DNA of 64,000 nucleotides from Gigantopelta aegis (Eukaryota; Mollusca; Gastropoda; Neomphalida; Peltospiridae), in NCBI RefSeq assembly GCF_016097555.1, contig NC_054703.1:40346130-40410129 (forward strand), in the 5' to 3' direction. Positions within the stretch are counted from its first letter, which is position 1, and every line of letters begins with the position of its first letter. Below are positions 35,601 to 47,160 of this stretch, one piece after another. The notes beneath the pieces are model-generated. The model was not told the DNA's origin and made no database searches. It saw only the letters and a program-made list of their open reading frames with translations. Made by a program: the position numbers and the translations under genes.

Positions 35601-38600
35601 CATCGATTGGCTCATTAGGATATATCCAGGGAGGGACGACAGTGGTAAAATATTCACTTGATGCGCTATCAGTCTAGAATTGATCCCCATCGATTGGCTC
35701 ATTAGGATATATCCAGGGAGGGACGACAGTGGTAAAATATTCACTTGATGCGCTATCAGTCTAGAATCGATCCCCATCGATTGGCTCATTAGGATATATC
35801 CAGGGAGGGACGTAACACAGTGGTAAAATATTCACTTGATGCGCTATCAGTCTAGAATTGATCCCCATCGATTGGCTCATTAGGATATATCCAGGGAGGG
35901 ACGTAGACCAGTGGTAAAATATTCACTTGATGCGCTATCAGTCTAGAATTGATCCCCATCGATTGGCTCATTAGGATATATCCAGGGAGGGACGACAGTG
36001 GTAAAATATTCACTTGATGCGCTATCAGTCTAGAATCGATCCCCATCGATTGGCTCATTAGGATATATCCAGGGAGGGACGACAGTGGTAAAATATTCAC
36101 TTGATGCGCTATCAGTCTAGAATTGATCCCCATCGATTGGCTCATTAGGATATATCCAGGGAGGGACGACAGTGGTAAAATATTCACTTGATGCGCTATC
36201 AGTCTAGAATCGATCCCCATCGATTGGCTCATTAGGATATATCCAGGGAGGGACGTAACACAGTGGTAAAATATTCACTTGATGCGCTATCAGTCTAGAA
36301 TCGATCCCCATCGATTGGCTCATTAGGATATATCCAGGGAGGGACGACAGTGGTAAAATATTCACTTGATGCGCTATCAGTCTAGAATCGATCCCCATCG
36401 ATTGGCTCATTAGGATATATCCAGGGAGGGACGACAGTGGTAAAATATTCACTTGATGCGCTATCAGTCTAGAATTGATCCCCATCGATTGGCTCATTAG
36501 GATATATCCAGGGAGGGACGACAGTGGTAAAATATTCACTTGATGCGCTATCAGTCTAGAATCGATCCCCATCGATTGGCTCATTAGGATATATCCAGGG
36601 AGGGACGTAACACAGTGGTAAAATATTCACTTGATGCGCTATCAGTCTAGAATCGATCCCCATCGATTGGCTCATTAGGATATATCCAGGGAGGGACGAC
36701 AGTGGTAAAATATTCACTTGATGCGCTATCAGTCTAGAATCGATCCCCATCGATTGGCTCATTAGGATATATCCAGGGAGGGACGTAACACAGTGGTAAA
36801 ATATTCACTTGATGCGCTATCAGTCTAGAATTGATCCCCATCGATTGGCTCATTAGGATATATCCAGGGAGGGACGACAGTGGTAAAATATTCACTTGAT
36901 GCGCTATCAGTCTAGAATTGATCCCCATCGATTGGCTCATTAGGATATATCCAGGGAGGGACGACAGTGGTAAAATATTCACTTGATGCGCTATCAGTCT
37001 AGAATTGATCCCCATCGATTGGCTCATTAGGATATTTCCAGGACGTAAACCAGTGGTAAAATATTCACTTGATGCGCTATCAGTCTAGAATTGATCCCCA
37101 TCGATTGGCTCATTAGGATATATCCAGGGAGGGACGTAGACCAGTGGTAAAATATTCACTTGATGCGCTATCAGTCTAGAATTGATCCCCATCGATTGGC
37201 TCATTAGGATATATCCAGGGAGGGACGACAGTGGTAAAATATTCACTTGATGCGCTATCAGTCTAGAATTGATCCCCATCGATTGGCTCATTAGGATATA
37301 TCCAGGGAGGGACGACAGTGGTAAAATATTCACTTGATGCGCTATCAGTCTAGAATTGATCCCCATCGATTGGCTCATTAGGATATATCCAGGGAGGGAC
37401 GACAGTGGTAAAATATTCACTTGATGCGCTATCAGTCTAGAATCGATCCCCATCGATTGGCTCATTAGGATATATCCAGGGAGGGACGTAACACAGTGGT
37501 AAAATATTCACTTGATGCGCTATCAGTCTAGAATTGATCCCCATCGATTGGCTCATTAGGATATATCCAGGGAGGGACGACAGTGGTAAAATATTCACTT
37601 GATGCGCTATCAGTCTAGAATTGATCCCCATCGATTGGCTCATTAGGATATATCCAGGGAGGGACGACAGTGGTAAAATATTCACTTGATGCGCTATCAG
37701 TCTAGAATTGATCCCCATCGATTGGCTCATTAGGATATTTCCAGGACGTAAACCAGTGGTAAAATATTCACTTGATGCGCTATCAGTCTAGAATTGATCC
37801 CCATCGATTGGCTCATTAGGATATATCCAGGGAGGGACGTAGACCAGTGGTAAAATATTCACTTGATGCGCTATCAGTCTAGAATTGATCCCCATCGATT
37901 GGCTCATTAGGATATATCCAGGGAGGGACGACAGTGGTAAAATATTCACTTGATGCGCTATCAGTCTAGAATTGATCCCCATCGATTGGCTCATTAGGAT
38001 ATATCCAGGGAGGGACGACAGTGGTAAAATATTCACTTGATGCGCTATCAGTCTAGAATTGATCCCCATCGATTGGCTCATTAGGATATATCCAGGGAGG
38101 GACGACAGTGGTAAAATATTCACTTGATGCGCTATCAGTCTAGAATTGATCCCCATCGATTGGCTCATTAGGATATTTCCAGGACGTAAACCAGTGGTAA
38201 AATATTCACTTGATGCGCTATCAGTCTAGAATTGATCCCCATCGATTGGCTCATTAGGATATTTCCAGGACGTAAACCAGTGGTAAAATATTCACTTGAT
38301 GCGCTATCAGTCTAGAATTGATCCCCATCGATTGGCTCATTAGGATATTTCCAGGACGTAAACCAGTGGTAAAATATTCACTTGATGCGCTATCAGTCTA
38401 GAATTGATCCCCATCGATTGGCTCATTAGGATATTTCCAGGACGTAAACCAGTGGTAAAATATTCACTTGATGCGCTATCAGTCTAGAATTGATCCCCAT
38501 CGATTGGCTCATTAGGATATTTCCAGGACGTAAACCAGTGGTAAAATATTCACTTGATGCGCTATCAGTCTAGAATTGATCCCCATCGATTGGCTCATTA

Positions 38601-39480
38601 GGATATTTCCAGGACGTAGACCAGTGGTAAAATATTCACTTGATGCGCTATCAGTCTAGAATTGATCCCCATCGATTGGCTCATTAGGATATATCCAGGG
38701 AGGGACGACAGTGGTAAAATATTCACTTGATGCGCTATCAGTCTAGAATTGATCCCCATCGATTGGCTCATTAGGATATATCCAGGGAGGGACGACAGTG
38801 GTAAAATATTCACTTGATGCGCTATCAGTCTAGAATCGATCCCCATCGATTGGCTCATTAGGATATATCCAGGGAGGGACGACAGTGGTAAAATATTCAC
38901 TTGATGCGCTATCAGTCTAGAATCGATCCCCATCGATTGGCTCATTAGGATATATCCAGGGAGGGACGACAGTGGTAAAATATTCACTTGATGCGCTATC
39001 AGTCTAGAATTGATCCCCATCGATTGGCTCATTAGGATATATCCAGGGAGGGACGACAGTGGTAAAATATTCACTTGATGCGCTATCAGTCTAGAATTGA
39101 TCCCCATCGATTGGCTCATTAGGATATATCCAGGGAGGGACGTAGACCAGTGGTAAAATATTCACTTGATGCGCTATCAGTCTAGAATTGATCCCCATCG
39201 ATTGGCTCATTAGGATATATCCAGGGAGGGACGACAGTGGTAAAATATTCACTTGATGCGCTATCAGTCTAGAATTGATCCCCATCGATTGGCTCATTAG
39301 GATATATCCAGGGAGGGACGACAGTGGTAAAATATTCACTTGATGCGCTATCAGTCTAGAATTGATCCCCATCGATTGGCTCATTAGGATATATCCAGGG
39401 AGGGACGTAGACCAGTGGTAAAATATTCACTTGATGCGCTATCAGTCTAGAATCGATCCCCATTGATTGGCTCACTGGGA
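32601..39480 (+). repeat. 6.9-kb satellite of SINE tRNA-like heads, about 78 monomers
   Basis: Monomers of 91 bp (GGGAGGGACGTAGACCAGTG or ...GTAACACAGTG) and 87 bp (GGGAGGGACGACAGTGG), each continuing GTAAAATATTCACTTGATGC, GCTATCAGTCTAGAATCGAT, CCCCATCGATTGGCTCATTA. Relative to the local SINE this is the whole tRNA-like head plus GGGCCCATTGGGCTATTTCT-type start of the body; the last monomer (39462-39500) drifts into SINE body. Multi-monomer periods of 443, 625 and 703 bp are visible. The B-box-like GAATCGATCCC is kept in every unit; the A box is damaged. Repeating MSQSMGI frames on minus are by-products. Confidence 0.93.
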
Positions 39481-39529
39481 TATTTCTCATTCAAGCAGCT
39501 CAGTGCCAGGCCATCAGAGTGAATGTTTA

Positions 39530-39735
39530 AAAGACCTAAATTAATATGGAGGCAGCTCTTGATCAACTGCTTAAAGAGAAAAATCTGATGAGAATATTTA
39601 TATTTCCAGTAATGTTTACAACTGTTTTGTTTTTCATCCAACTAAGTGAATTTTAAAAGACATAAATTAATATGACGAATGCTCTTGATAAATTTCTAAA
39701 CAAGAAAAATGTGATATAGCAATATGTGTTTATAA
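39530..39735 (+). pseudogene. duplicated HDDC3 3' end, copies 2 and 3
   Basis: Copy 2 (39546-39590): N-M-E-A-A-L-D-Q-L-L-K-E-K-N-L-M, stop lost. Copy 3 (39672-39720): N-M-T-N-A-L-D-K-F-L-N-K-K-N-V-I-stop. Both match HMEDALDGLLKEKNVV. Between them TATTTCCAGTAATGTTTACA repeats the 3' flank. The unit is about 125-130 bp. Confidence 0.8.
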
Positions 39736-40017
39736 TATACTGAACCCCCCAAAATATGAATATAACTTTTAGCTGTAGCATTTCAGTTTTTTTTTTTTTT
39801 CGATGTATATAAAAAAAGAGATGTAGATATTACCAGTCAGAGAAATCACTGCACTTTTGTATGATAGAACATTTTCAGCTTTTAAAAAAAATACCAAATC
39901 ACATGCCTGCGAACTATTTCCTCATCCCCTTTAAGATCGAGTTATCGAAGTTTGACTGTATTGAGCTAGCTCAGGGTTAAAATTAACTATGCACTGAACA
40001 ATTGGCCCATATTTATA
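39736..40017. other. AT-rich flank, no gene
   Basis: Nothing recognised before the hAT element starts. Confidence 0.4.
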
Positions 40018-42854
40018 CAGAGATGCCAACATGTCGAAACGGTTTTCAGGAATCTTAAAAGCCATTTTCAGGAATATGATAGTATTTTCAGGAATCTTTA
40101 CATTCTTTATCACTACATGTGAACTAAATCCTGAGATGACAACTGAACATTTTTTTAAAGTATAGTACCTTTATTTACAGTGAAATAAACATGTTTCTGG
40201 CATGACTGCTGGTTATGGCGGCTTTACTTCTTCAATGACTGATATGTTGCTGACTTGGCCTTCTTCAGCAAATCATCAGTAAAACTTAATTCGTGGCAAA
40301 GAACATCTGCAGCAAGCATGCTGAACTTCTGTACTAGCAAAGCTGACAACTGCTCATCAGACAAGTTTGGTCGGAACTCAGTTCTGTTTTTTCTAACTGT
40401 GCTAAAAATTCTCTCACTGTCAGCATTACTATGTGGAATAACCAAAATTTGTTTCATAACATTTGTCAGTAAACCGTATTTAGGATTACCATCAGCACTT
40501 GTCAGATGTCCTATGTTATTCCAAATGGTATCAATTCTCTCTAAACTGTCAGTGACATTATTGTGAGTAACCTCAGTGGAGAATGTGTCCACTTGGTAGT
40601 GTAAAAACTCCATTTCTAAATCATCCATTTTTCTGCCACCAAGTAAACTGGGGAACTTGTTGACAAAATACTCAACTGAGGAAAACTGCTCAGTTTTCCT
40701 GAGACTAACATCAGCAACTTCAGCACACAGCAGAAGCTCACTGTCAAGTGGACATTTGCTGACTATGTAAGTACATGCTGCCGAATAAAATCTTCTGACA
40801 GACTCGAAGAATATATCAATCTCTCCTTTGCTAACTGCATCTGCTTCTTCCAACGTGCGCAAATATTGTCTAGCCTCTCGTCCAATAAACACTTCTGAAT
40901 TGTCTCTTTGGTTTCTCTTGTCATTATGCTCTAAATGAAGTACATCCTTGCAGGAAGCAACAGCATTTGGTGTCACAAACCTAACATAAATGTCAGTCAG
41001 TAATGACAACAGTTCTCTTCTTAAAATGTGGATACATGGTTCATTCCTTTGAAGCAAGATATTAATCTTGTCAAAAATGGGGATGGCATCATTCATAAAA
41101 AAACAGTAGAGTTTTGTCAGAGGGTCACTGAAAAAGATGTGTAACCTTTCCAGCCTTGATATATTACTCAATCTAAATTGTGATTCACTTTTGGATTTGC
41201 CAGACAGACTGCTGAGCTTGCTACTACTAGAACTATCTTTAGACTGTACTGACACACTGCTTTGCTTGCCACTACTAGAACTACCTTTAGACTGGACCGA
41301 CCCACTGCTTTGCTTGCCACTACTAGAACTATCTTCAGACTGTACTGACACACTGCTTTGCTTGGCACTGCTAGAACTACCTTTAGACTGTACTGAGACA
41401 CTGCTTTGCTTGCCACTACTAGAACTATCTTTAGACTGGACTGACACACTATTGTTTTTGCCAGATGACACACTGCTTTGCTTGCATTTTGAACTGTCAT
41501 TAGACTGACTAATTCCACACTTCTGCTTTGCAACAGAACTCCTAGAACATGGAACATTACTGCGTGTGGCACTGCCACTCATTTTAGAACTCCTTTTCAG
41601 GTGTTTCTCAAATTGCCTTTTCACAAATTTTTCAAGTGCACTCCACTGCTCAAGTAAACGTCCAACACACTTTCCCAAGGAAAGCCACCTAGTAGTAGCA
41701 TGCTTCAAGATTTTGTGGGCTGGAGTGTCACACAAGGACTGACATTCTTTCAGATCTTGCAAACGTTTGGCACTCTTGTCCAAATAGTAGAATATATCAA
41801 TAAGAAAGTCGTCAACAGACACAGGCAATTCTTTAGATGCCTTTTCAGCAGCCAAATGTACCAGGTGACAGGGACATCCTTGTAAAAATACATGTGGTTG
41901 CTTTTCACGAATGAAAGCAATAACACCTTTGTGTCTGCCGGTCATGACACTTGCATTATCTGACCCAAAAGCTACACAGTTTGCCCACGGAATACTTCTT
42001 TTAGAAAGTTCATTGTCAACCAAATGAAAAATGTTTTCACCTGTACACCCATCAGTGCAAGATGGTACTGATAACAAAACCGTCACAACATGGCCAAGAC
42101 TATCGTCAAAGTATCTAATAACAATAGGATACAACTGAGAATCTGCATCATTGCTTCCATCAGTAGCTAGGGAGTATGGTCCACTTATCATTTGTGTAAC
42201 AATTCTTGATGTCGAATCACTAGCCAGGGTTTGAATAATGTTTGCAGTTTTCGTTCTGGCACAACCGTATTTACTAGCAATGGCTGAATCTGGAAACATT
42301 TTTCTGAATAACGGTCCAACGTGATCGGTACAGGTCAGTGGAACATTGTGTTCAATAAGAAAACTAGCAAAATAACATTCTGCTCGAATCACCGGAAAGT
42401 CGGATGACTGCTTAAAAAATGGTATCACCGTTTTGTTTGACGATTTGATTTTTGCAAATTCGACATGTTTTTTTGAATTTACGTGACGTCGGCAATCATC
42501 TCGACCACCATGGGACACATTAAAGTCTGTGTTACAAATCTCGCAGAAAATATGATATTCATTCACTTTGGACTGTTTCAAAACAGGAAACAGTTCAGTG
42601 TACTCGTGTTTATACTTCTGTAAAACACGAGGCTTTTTTGAACAAGACGCCATTTTTCCACCGGTGTAACTGTTTACTAAACCCCCCGTGTAAAGATCCA
42701 TTTTCTGCCGGTGTATGTGTAAAATGTTCCCACAAAAGTTTCAATACCAATTTCGGGGTTTTTTTCCGGAATTTTTTTGTCTCGATTCGTAATGCGTAAT
42801 TTCAACCTAAAATTCGGGATAATTCCGCAAAATCCGGAATGGTTGGCATCTCTG
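40018..42854 (-). mobile_element. hAT transposon with terminal repeats and transposase
   Basis: Both ends read CAGAGATGCCAAC (left at 40018; right in reverse, ending 42854), a 13-bp perfect terminal inverted repeat. Flanks TATTTATA / TTTATATA match at 6 of 8 positions, fitting an 8-bp hAT target duplication with drift. Subterminal repeats of TTTTCAGGAAT (left) and TTCCGGAATT (right) resemble transposase-binding arrays. Total 2837 bp with one long frame. Confidence 0.88.
40224..42701 (-). CDS. hAT-family transposase, 825 aa, uninterrupted
   Basis: Residues 53-79 form a C2H2/BED-like zinc finger (FCEICNTDF ... CRRHVNSKKH). RNase H-like core: D181 in SLATDGSND and D248 in VAFGSDNASV are the expected first two acidic residues; CPCHLVH (276-282) and TTRWLSL follow. 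The C-terminal dimerisation region reads QILVIPHSNADSERIFSTVR (751-770), with E763 a candidate third acidic residue. It resembles the hAT lineage that includes the vertebrate domesticated KIAA1586-type proteins (by memory). Residues 408-500 are a Ser/Lys/Gln-rich run of 16-residue repeats (about 5-6 copies, 48 bp each in DNA), unusual for a transposase and placed just after the first half of the core. M17 (MASCSKK) is an equally good start. No stop or frameshift, so possibly active recently. Confidence 0.88.
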   Translation of the reverse strand: MDLYTGGLVNSYTGGKMASCSKKPRVLQKYKHEYTELFPVLKQSKVNEYHIFCEICNTDFNVSHGGRDDCRRHVNSKKHVEFAKIKSSNKTVIPFFKQSSDFPVIRAECYFASFLIEHNVPLTCTDHVGPLFRKMFPDSAIASKYGCARTKTANIIQTLASDSTSRIVTQMISGPYSLATDGSNDADSQLYPIVIRYFDDSLGHVVTVLLSVPSCTDGCTGENIFHLVDNELSKRSIPWANCVAFGSDNASVMTGRHKGVIAFIREKQPHVFLQGCPCHLVHLAAEKASKELPVSVDDFLIDIFYYLDKSAKRLQDLKECQSLCDTPAHKILKHATTRWLSLGKCVGRLLEQWSALEKFVKRQFEKHLKRSSKMSGSATRSNVPCSRSSVAKQKCGISQSNDSSKCKQSSVSSGKNNSVSVQSKDSSSSGKQSSVSVQSKGSSSSAKQSSVSVQSEDSSSSGKQSSGSVQSKGSSSSGKQSSVSVQSKDSSSSSKLSSLSGKSKSESQFRLSNISRLERLHIFFSDPLTKLYCFFMNDAIPIFDKINILLQRNEPCIHILRRELLSLLTDIYVRFVTPNAVASCKDVLHLEHNDKRNQRDNSEVFIGREARQYLRTLEEADAVSKGEIDIFFESVRRFYSAACTYIVSKCPLDSELLLCAEVADVSLRKTEQFSSVEYFVNKFPSLLGGRKMDDLEMEFLHYQVDTFSTEVTHNNVTDSLERIDTIWNNIGHLTSADGNPKYGLLTNVMKQILVIPHSNADSERIFSTVRKNRTEFRPNLSDEQLSALLVQKFSMLAADVLCHELSFTDDLLKKAKSATYQSLKK

Positions 42855-43330
42855 TTTATATAGAATTATTACCCATATTTATATAGAATTATTACCCATA
42901 TGGGATCAAATATACTGGGTAATATTTTTTCGATCTCTGCACAGTGTGCAGATTGCTTCTACAACCACTGATTGGCTGGCTTTAAAAAGACAAGATTTGA
43001 TTGGCAATTACATACTGCCGGGACTACTTTTTGTTCATTCATGATTCCATTCATCGGTCAAACTATTACTACGAACTTCAAATATTTTTTTATGATACGA
43101 ACATTTACGGAATTAAAATTCAAAATATATGTACAAATGTTTAAAAATGTTTTTATTTTATTATTTTGACTGGGGTTTTTTGGAACTATTCTTTGGTAGA
43201 TACTGTTGGGTGTGCACCGGTAATGGTGCGTATGAATATATTGTTATGGCTGGTAGAGCTTGTTAGTTGTTACAGCAGCGAGAATGTAAATATACTTTTA
43301 AAATCGTTAAAGATTGACAATGGGTAATAA
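42855..43330. repeat. old repeat debris around ATTACCCAT motifs
   Basis: TTATATAGAATTATTACCCA occurs twice (42857, 42880) and ATGGGTAATAAAG at 43319 is its inverse, so this may be a decayed TIR element. A 65-codon frame at 42972-43169 is not convincing. Confidence 0.35.
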
Positions 43331-43455
43331 AGAGAATAACCAACTCACTACGAGGAATTACGGATTATCTGTCCCTCATGAATTAATGCTGTAAAACATT
43401 AATTCACTCGGGACAGATAATCCGCTATTCCTCGTAGCTCGTTAGTTATTCTCTA
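43331..43455. mobile_element. foldback element, near-perfect 58-bp arms
   Basis: AGAGAATAACCAACTCACTA ... GGATTATCTGTCCCTCATGA pairs with TCACTCGGGACAGATAATCC ... CTCGTTAGTTATTCTCT around CTGTAAAA. Same CTCGGGACA core as the elements at 32221 and 49471 but different outer sequence. Confidence 0.8.
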
Positions 43456-43561
43456 AACACAACAGGGCTATTAGAATTGTTATAACATCCACTAGCCATA
43501 GTATCACTGCTTTCAAACATTTATTAGCCATGTTTAAAAATTCACTAGCCGAACTTTACTT

Positions 43562-44735
43562 TAAAGGAGGGGACAATTAAGGCATTTGGCCTGGTATGCA
43601 TATTCAACGATATGTAATGCACATTATTGCTTACTATCAACAAGTATAATCGTATAGTTAATCAATAAAGCGGTTAAATGTGACAGCTATTATATATAAC
43701 GGGCGCAACCATTTTGTACCATCCCAGTGAATACGCCCTCTGGCGAGCTGGTGGTTACATAATACCTAACGTGTCACGTCAGGAATTGTCTTCGAAATGA
43801 AGAAACAAAACATACCTGATTATTGCAAATGCATCGCAATGTTCTGTAATAATAGCCATCCCAGTAAGCCAGCAACAATTATATATTATATTTCAATATT
43901 CCATTGTCAAAGTGTTGAAATAACTGCATTATGTTTTGTACATAAATTAATCCATGTACTGAAAAAATAATCGGAGTGTTTTCTTGGTTAATTGGTCTTT
44001 TCTTTCTGTGGCCTGTACCTGTGGTTCTTAATTGGCAGGTGTATATTTAGACGGTCCCCAGACACTAAAAAGACGTGCCTCTTTTATTAAGATCACAGGG
44101 TATTGTGTGATAACCGCACGGATATCCCTCAAATCGTAATGGACTTATCAGCCTTCCTGCTTTATTACTGTAAGTAATTCTGTAAAACCCTTGATTAAGT
44201 AGACTTTCCCATCTAAAATCACAAAACTGACCAATTATGTCGTCCCAAAGAAAAGAAAAGTATCACTTGGGTATCGTGAGTGGTCGTTTTTGCTTGAATG
44301 TACCCTACCAATAGGCCTAATAATATGCATTTTTTCTTTGGATTTTTTAAGAAAGAAAAATACTATAACTCCATTTTGTTATATTGATGCAAATTGAAAT
44401 AAATTTAGTTAAATAATTTATTATACTATCAAGTCATTTATGTTGTTTTACAAGTCAGGTTGATGAAAGCGAAGCGCCTTGTCGTAAATTAGAGCGTTTG
44501 TTTACACTGTGATGGATGGAGCTGACGTCACTTCGCCCCAAGCTATACCACTGGTCGTCACAAAAACGAAACAAAATGGCTGCCCCCAGTTAGCAGGAAT
44601 AATCATGTTTTTTTATTAACTCTAAAATTACGCAGTTTTCATTTCTTAAAGTGTCAGTATGTGTTGGTGGTCCGGGTATGCATCTTTGCAACACATAAGG
44701 CTCTTGTTTGAGTTGACCCTACCTTTAATACAATT
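43562..44735. mobile_element. about 1.17-kb TTAA-flanked repeat element
   Basis: Left TTAA-AGGAGGGGAC, right GACCCTACCT-TTAA: short inverted ends with TTAA at both sides, as piggyBac-type elements leave. The interior recurs at 63285-64000 (GCAATGTTCTGTAATAATA, CATCCCAGTAAGCCA, AGAAAAGTATCACTTGGGTA). No transposase frame. Confidence 0.6.
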
Positions 44736-45039
44736 TTACTAAATAATAGTAAAAATCAGATATGTCACCTAAAGATGGAGATGGAGCTTAAAAAGACTAA
44801 CATTGGGGGTGGGGGGGGGGGGGGTGAGCGTCGGGCATGGCAATAATAGTTATTGACTAGCCCAACATTGAATATCACTAGCCATGGGAGTGGGCTACCA
44901 TAATCTAGAAGCCCTATTTTAAACAGGTCATTATAATGCTAATATAGTTTTTCATTCCACAAATTTTCACAAATATGTATAGAGCGAAAATAAGTCTGGC
45001 TTTAATTGTGATTAGTATTATTAGCATGCATGGCTCAAG

Positions 45040-46095
45040 CTGATTAGAATATTTGTTTGCCTCACTCAGCCGATTAGGACAATTTGTATGCACTACTCAT
45101 TCTGATTAGGATATTTGTATGCATCACTTATTCTGACTAGAATATTTGTATGCATCACTGGAGTGCATTCCTTATTAGGATTGGTACAGGTTGTAGAAGG
45201 AAATGGTTTATTTAACAACACACTCAACTTGTACAGGTAGCACTATACCATATAAAATCACAGAGGCGACAATGTTAACACTATATGGAATATCAACCAA
45301 ACTATGACCCATAAATATCAATACTACAAAGTATTAACTGAAGAAAATGGTACCATTCATGGCTCATTTTCAGTATAACCAGATGTTTTTATAACACACC
45401 TAGTTTCGCACAAAATATGAGTACTTTGTTTTACAGGTACCCCATACGTTTCAAGTACAAGGCCATATATGACACAGTGGTACTAGATGAAATAAAATTG
45501 CATACATTTTTTGCCCTGATGAAACTAAATTTTACGATAGCAAACACTGTCACATTTATCACAAATTACAGGACTTGTAGTATTAATTGCTCGACCTTTG
45601 ACCCAGCCAGATGTTATTTGGTTTAGTACTACCTATATTAGTGACTGTTACTCACTGTAACTGCCCACTGGGCTATTTCTCGTTCCAGCCAGTGCACCAC
45701 AACTGGTACATCAAAGGCCGTGGTATGTGCTATCCTGTCTATGGGATGGTGCATATGAAAGATCCCTTGCTGCTAATTAAAAAGAATAGCCCATGAAGTG
45801 GCGACAGCGGGTTTCCTCAGTCAATATCTGTGTGGTCCTTAACCATATGTCTGACGCCATATAACCGTAAATAAAATGTGTTGAGTGCGTTGTTAAATAA
45901 AACATTTCCTTCCTTCACAGATTAGTATATTTGTACTACTTAGTCTGATTAGTATATTTGTACTACTTAGTCTGATTAGTATATTTGTACTACTTACTCT
46001 GATTAGAATATGTTTATGCATTAGTCCACTCCTTATTCACATTATTTAAACTAGACAGACTCATGTTGATTAGAATATTTCTACTGCTCATTCTT
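45040..46095. repeat. degenerate 25-40 bp array, split by a SINE
   Basis: Left part (45040-45180): GATTAGGATATTTGTATGCA units. Right part (45918-46010): GATTAGTATATTTGTACTAC units, more regular. Other sequence and a SINE lie between. Function none apparent. Confidence 0.6.
45661..45917 (+). repeat. SINE-1, sense, head-truncated, type-A tail
   Basis: Begins at GCCCACTGGGCTATTTCTCG, complete body, tail ATAAAATGTGTTGAGTGCGT, TGTTAAATAAAACATTTCC. Confidence 0.9.
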
Positions 46096-46132
46096 ATTTG
46101 GATATTTTGGGCTTCCCAAAATTTTATTTTAA

Positions 46133-46390
46133 TTTCACTGGCCTCGGTGGTGTTGTGGTTAAGCCATCAGACATAAGCCTGGTAGGTACTGGGTTCGCAG
46201 CTTGGTACCGGCTCCCACCCAGAGTGAGTTTTAGAGACTGAGTGGGTAGGTGTAAGACCACTACACCCCCTTCTCTCTCACTAACAACTAACTCACTGTC
46301 CCGGACAGACAATCCAGATAGCTGAGGTATGTGTCCAGGACAGTGTGTTTGAACCTTAATTGGATATAAGCACGAAAATAAGATGAAATG
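46133..46390 (+). repeat. SINE-2 (second tRNA-derived family)
   Basis: Head GGCCTCGGTGGTGTTGTGGT with B-box-like GGGTTCGCAGC 60 bp on, body CACTACACCCCCTTCTCTCT, GATAGCTGAGGTATGTGTCC, tail TTAATTGGATATAAGCACGA. Unlike SINE-1 in every part. A second copy is at 57996-58275 and an antisense scrap at 55065-55120. Confidence 0.75.
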
Positions 46391-46689
46391 AAAATTAAAT
46401 AATTTAATTTTTAGTGGAAAATTTCACGTACAATTTCTGAAGTTTCATAGATAATTTTGTGCAATGTTTCCTCGCCCAGGGTGAGCCCTGTGGTTACTCA
46501 CTCTGTGTAGTATATTTGTACACCACACAGATCTGAATTGTTCATTCCAATTTACAGTAGAACGTTTGTAGAGTTGTTAAGGTATGTACACATTTTTATG
46601 TTTTGTTATACAATGTATTTAGATATTTTTTTCATACAATAAAAAAATTAGTTAAGCAGAATGGCTGTTTCCCATTCCATTCAGTTCAT

Positions 46690-47160
46690 CTGGCAATATC
46701 CAGTCATGGTATGTGCTGTCCTGTCCAAGGAAAAGTTAGTTTGTTTTGTTTAGCGACACCTCTAGAGCACATTGATTTATTAATCATACATGTATGTTAT
46801 GGGTGTCAAACATTTGGTAATTTTTTCCATCACCCAGACAGAATAGATATGGGCTGTTTCTCATTCCAACCAGTTAACCACGACTGGTATATGAAAGGCT
46901 GTGGTATGTGCTATCCTGTCTGTGGGATTGTGTACATCAAAGATCCCTTACTACTAATGTTACAAACCTGTCGTGGACAGAGGCCGGCATCTGTGCCCAT
47001 GACAGGCGTGTGCTACAACAGCTTGCTCTGAATGTGCACGTTAAATCCTGTGACCTAATGTTATAATGTAGTGGGATTTCTTTCTAAGACTACATGTCGG
47101 AGAAACCAAATGTTTGACATCCAATAACTCTAGTGGTGGTGTTAAACAAAACAAACCTGT
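46690..47160 (+). repeat. mosaic SINE-1 copies with an inserted unrelated repeat
   Basis: 46690-46745 sense body scrap, 46745-46835 antisense type-B tail, 46850-46960 sense body, then 46965-47060 (GTCGTGGACAGAGGCCGGCA ... GTGCACGTTAAATCCTGTGA) foreign to the SINE, then its tail to TTAAACAAAACAAACC. Confidence 0.75.

Noticed and set aside
32743..39384. Many MSQSMGI... frames on the minus strand
   Set aside because: Recurring frames within the 87/91-bp satellite, broken each time the unit length changes; no gene.
41137..41508. 123-codon plus-strand Leu-rich frame
   Set aside because: It is the antisense shadow of the Ser-rich repeats in the hAT transposase.
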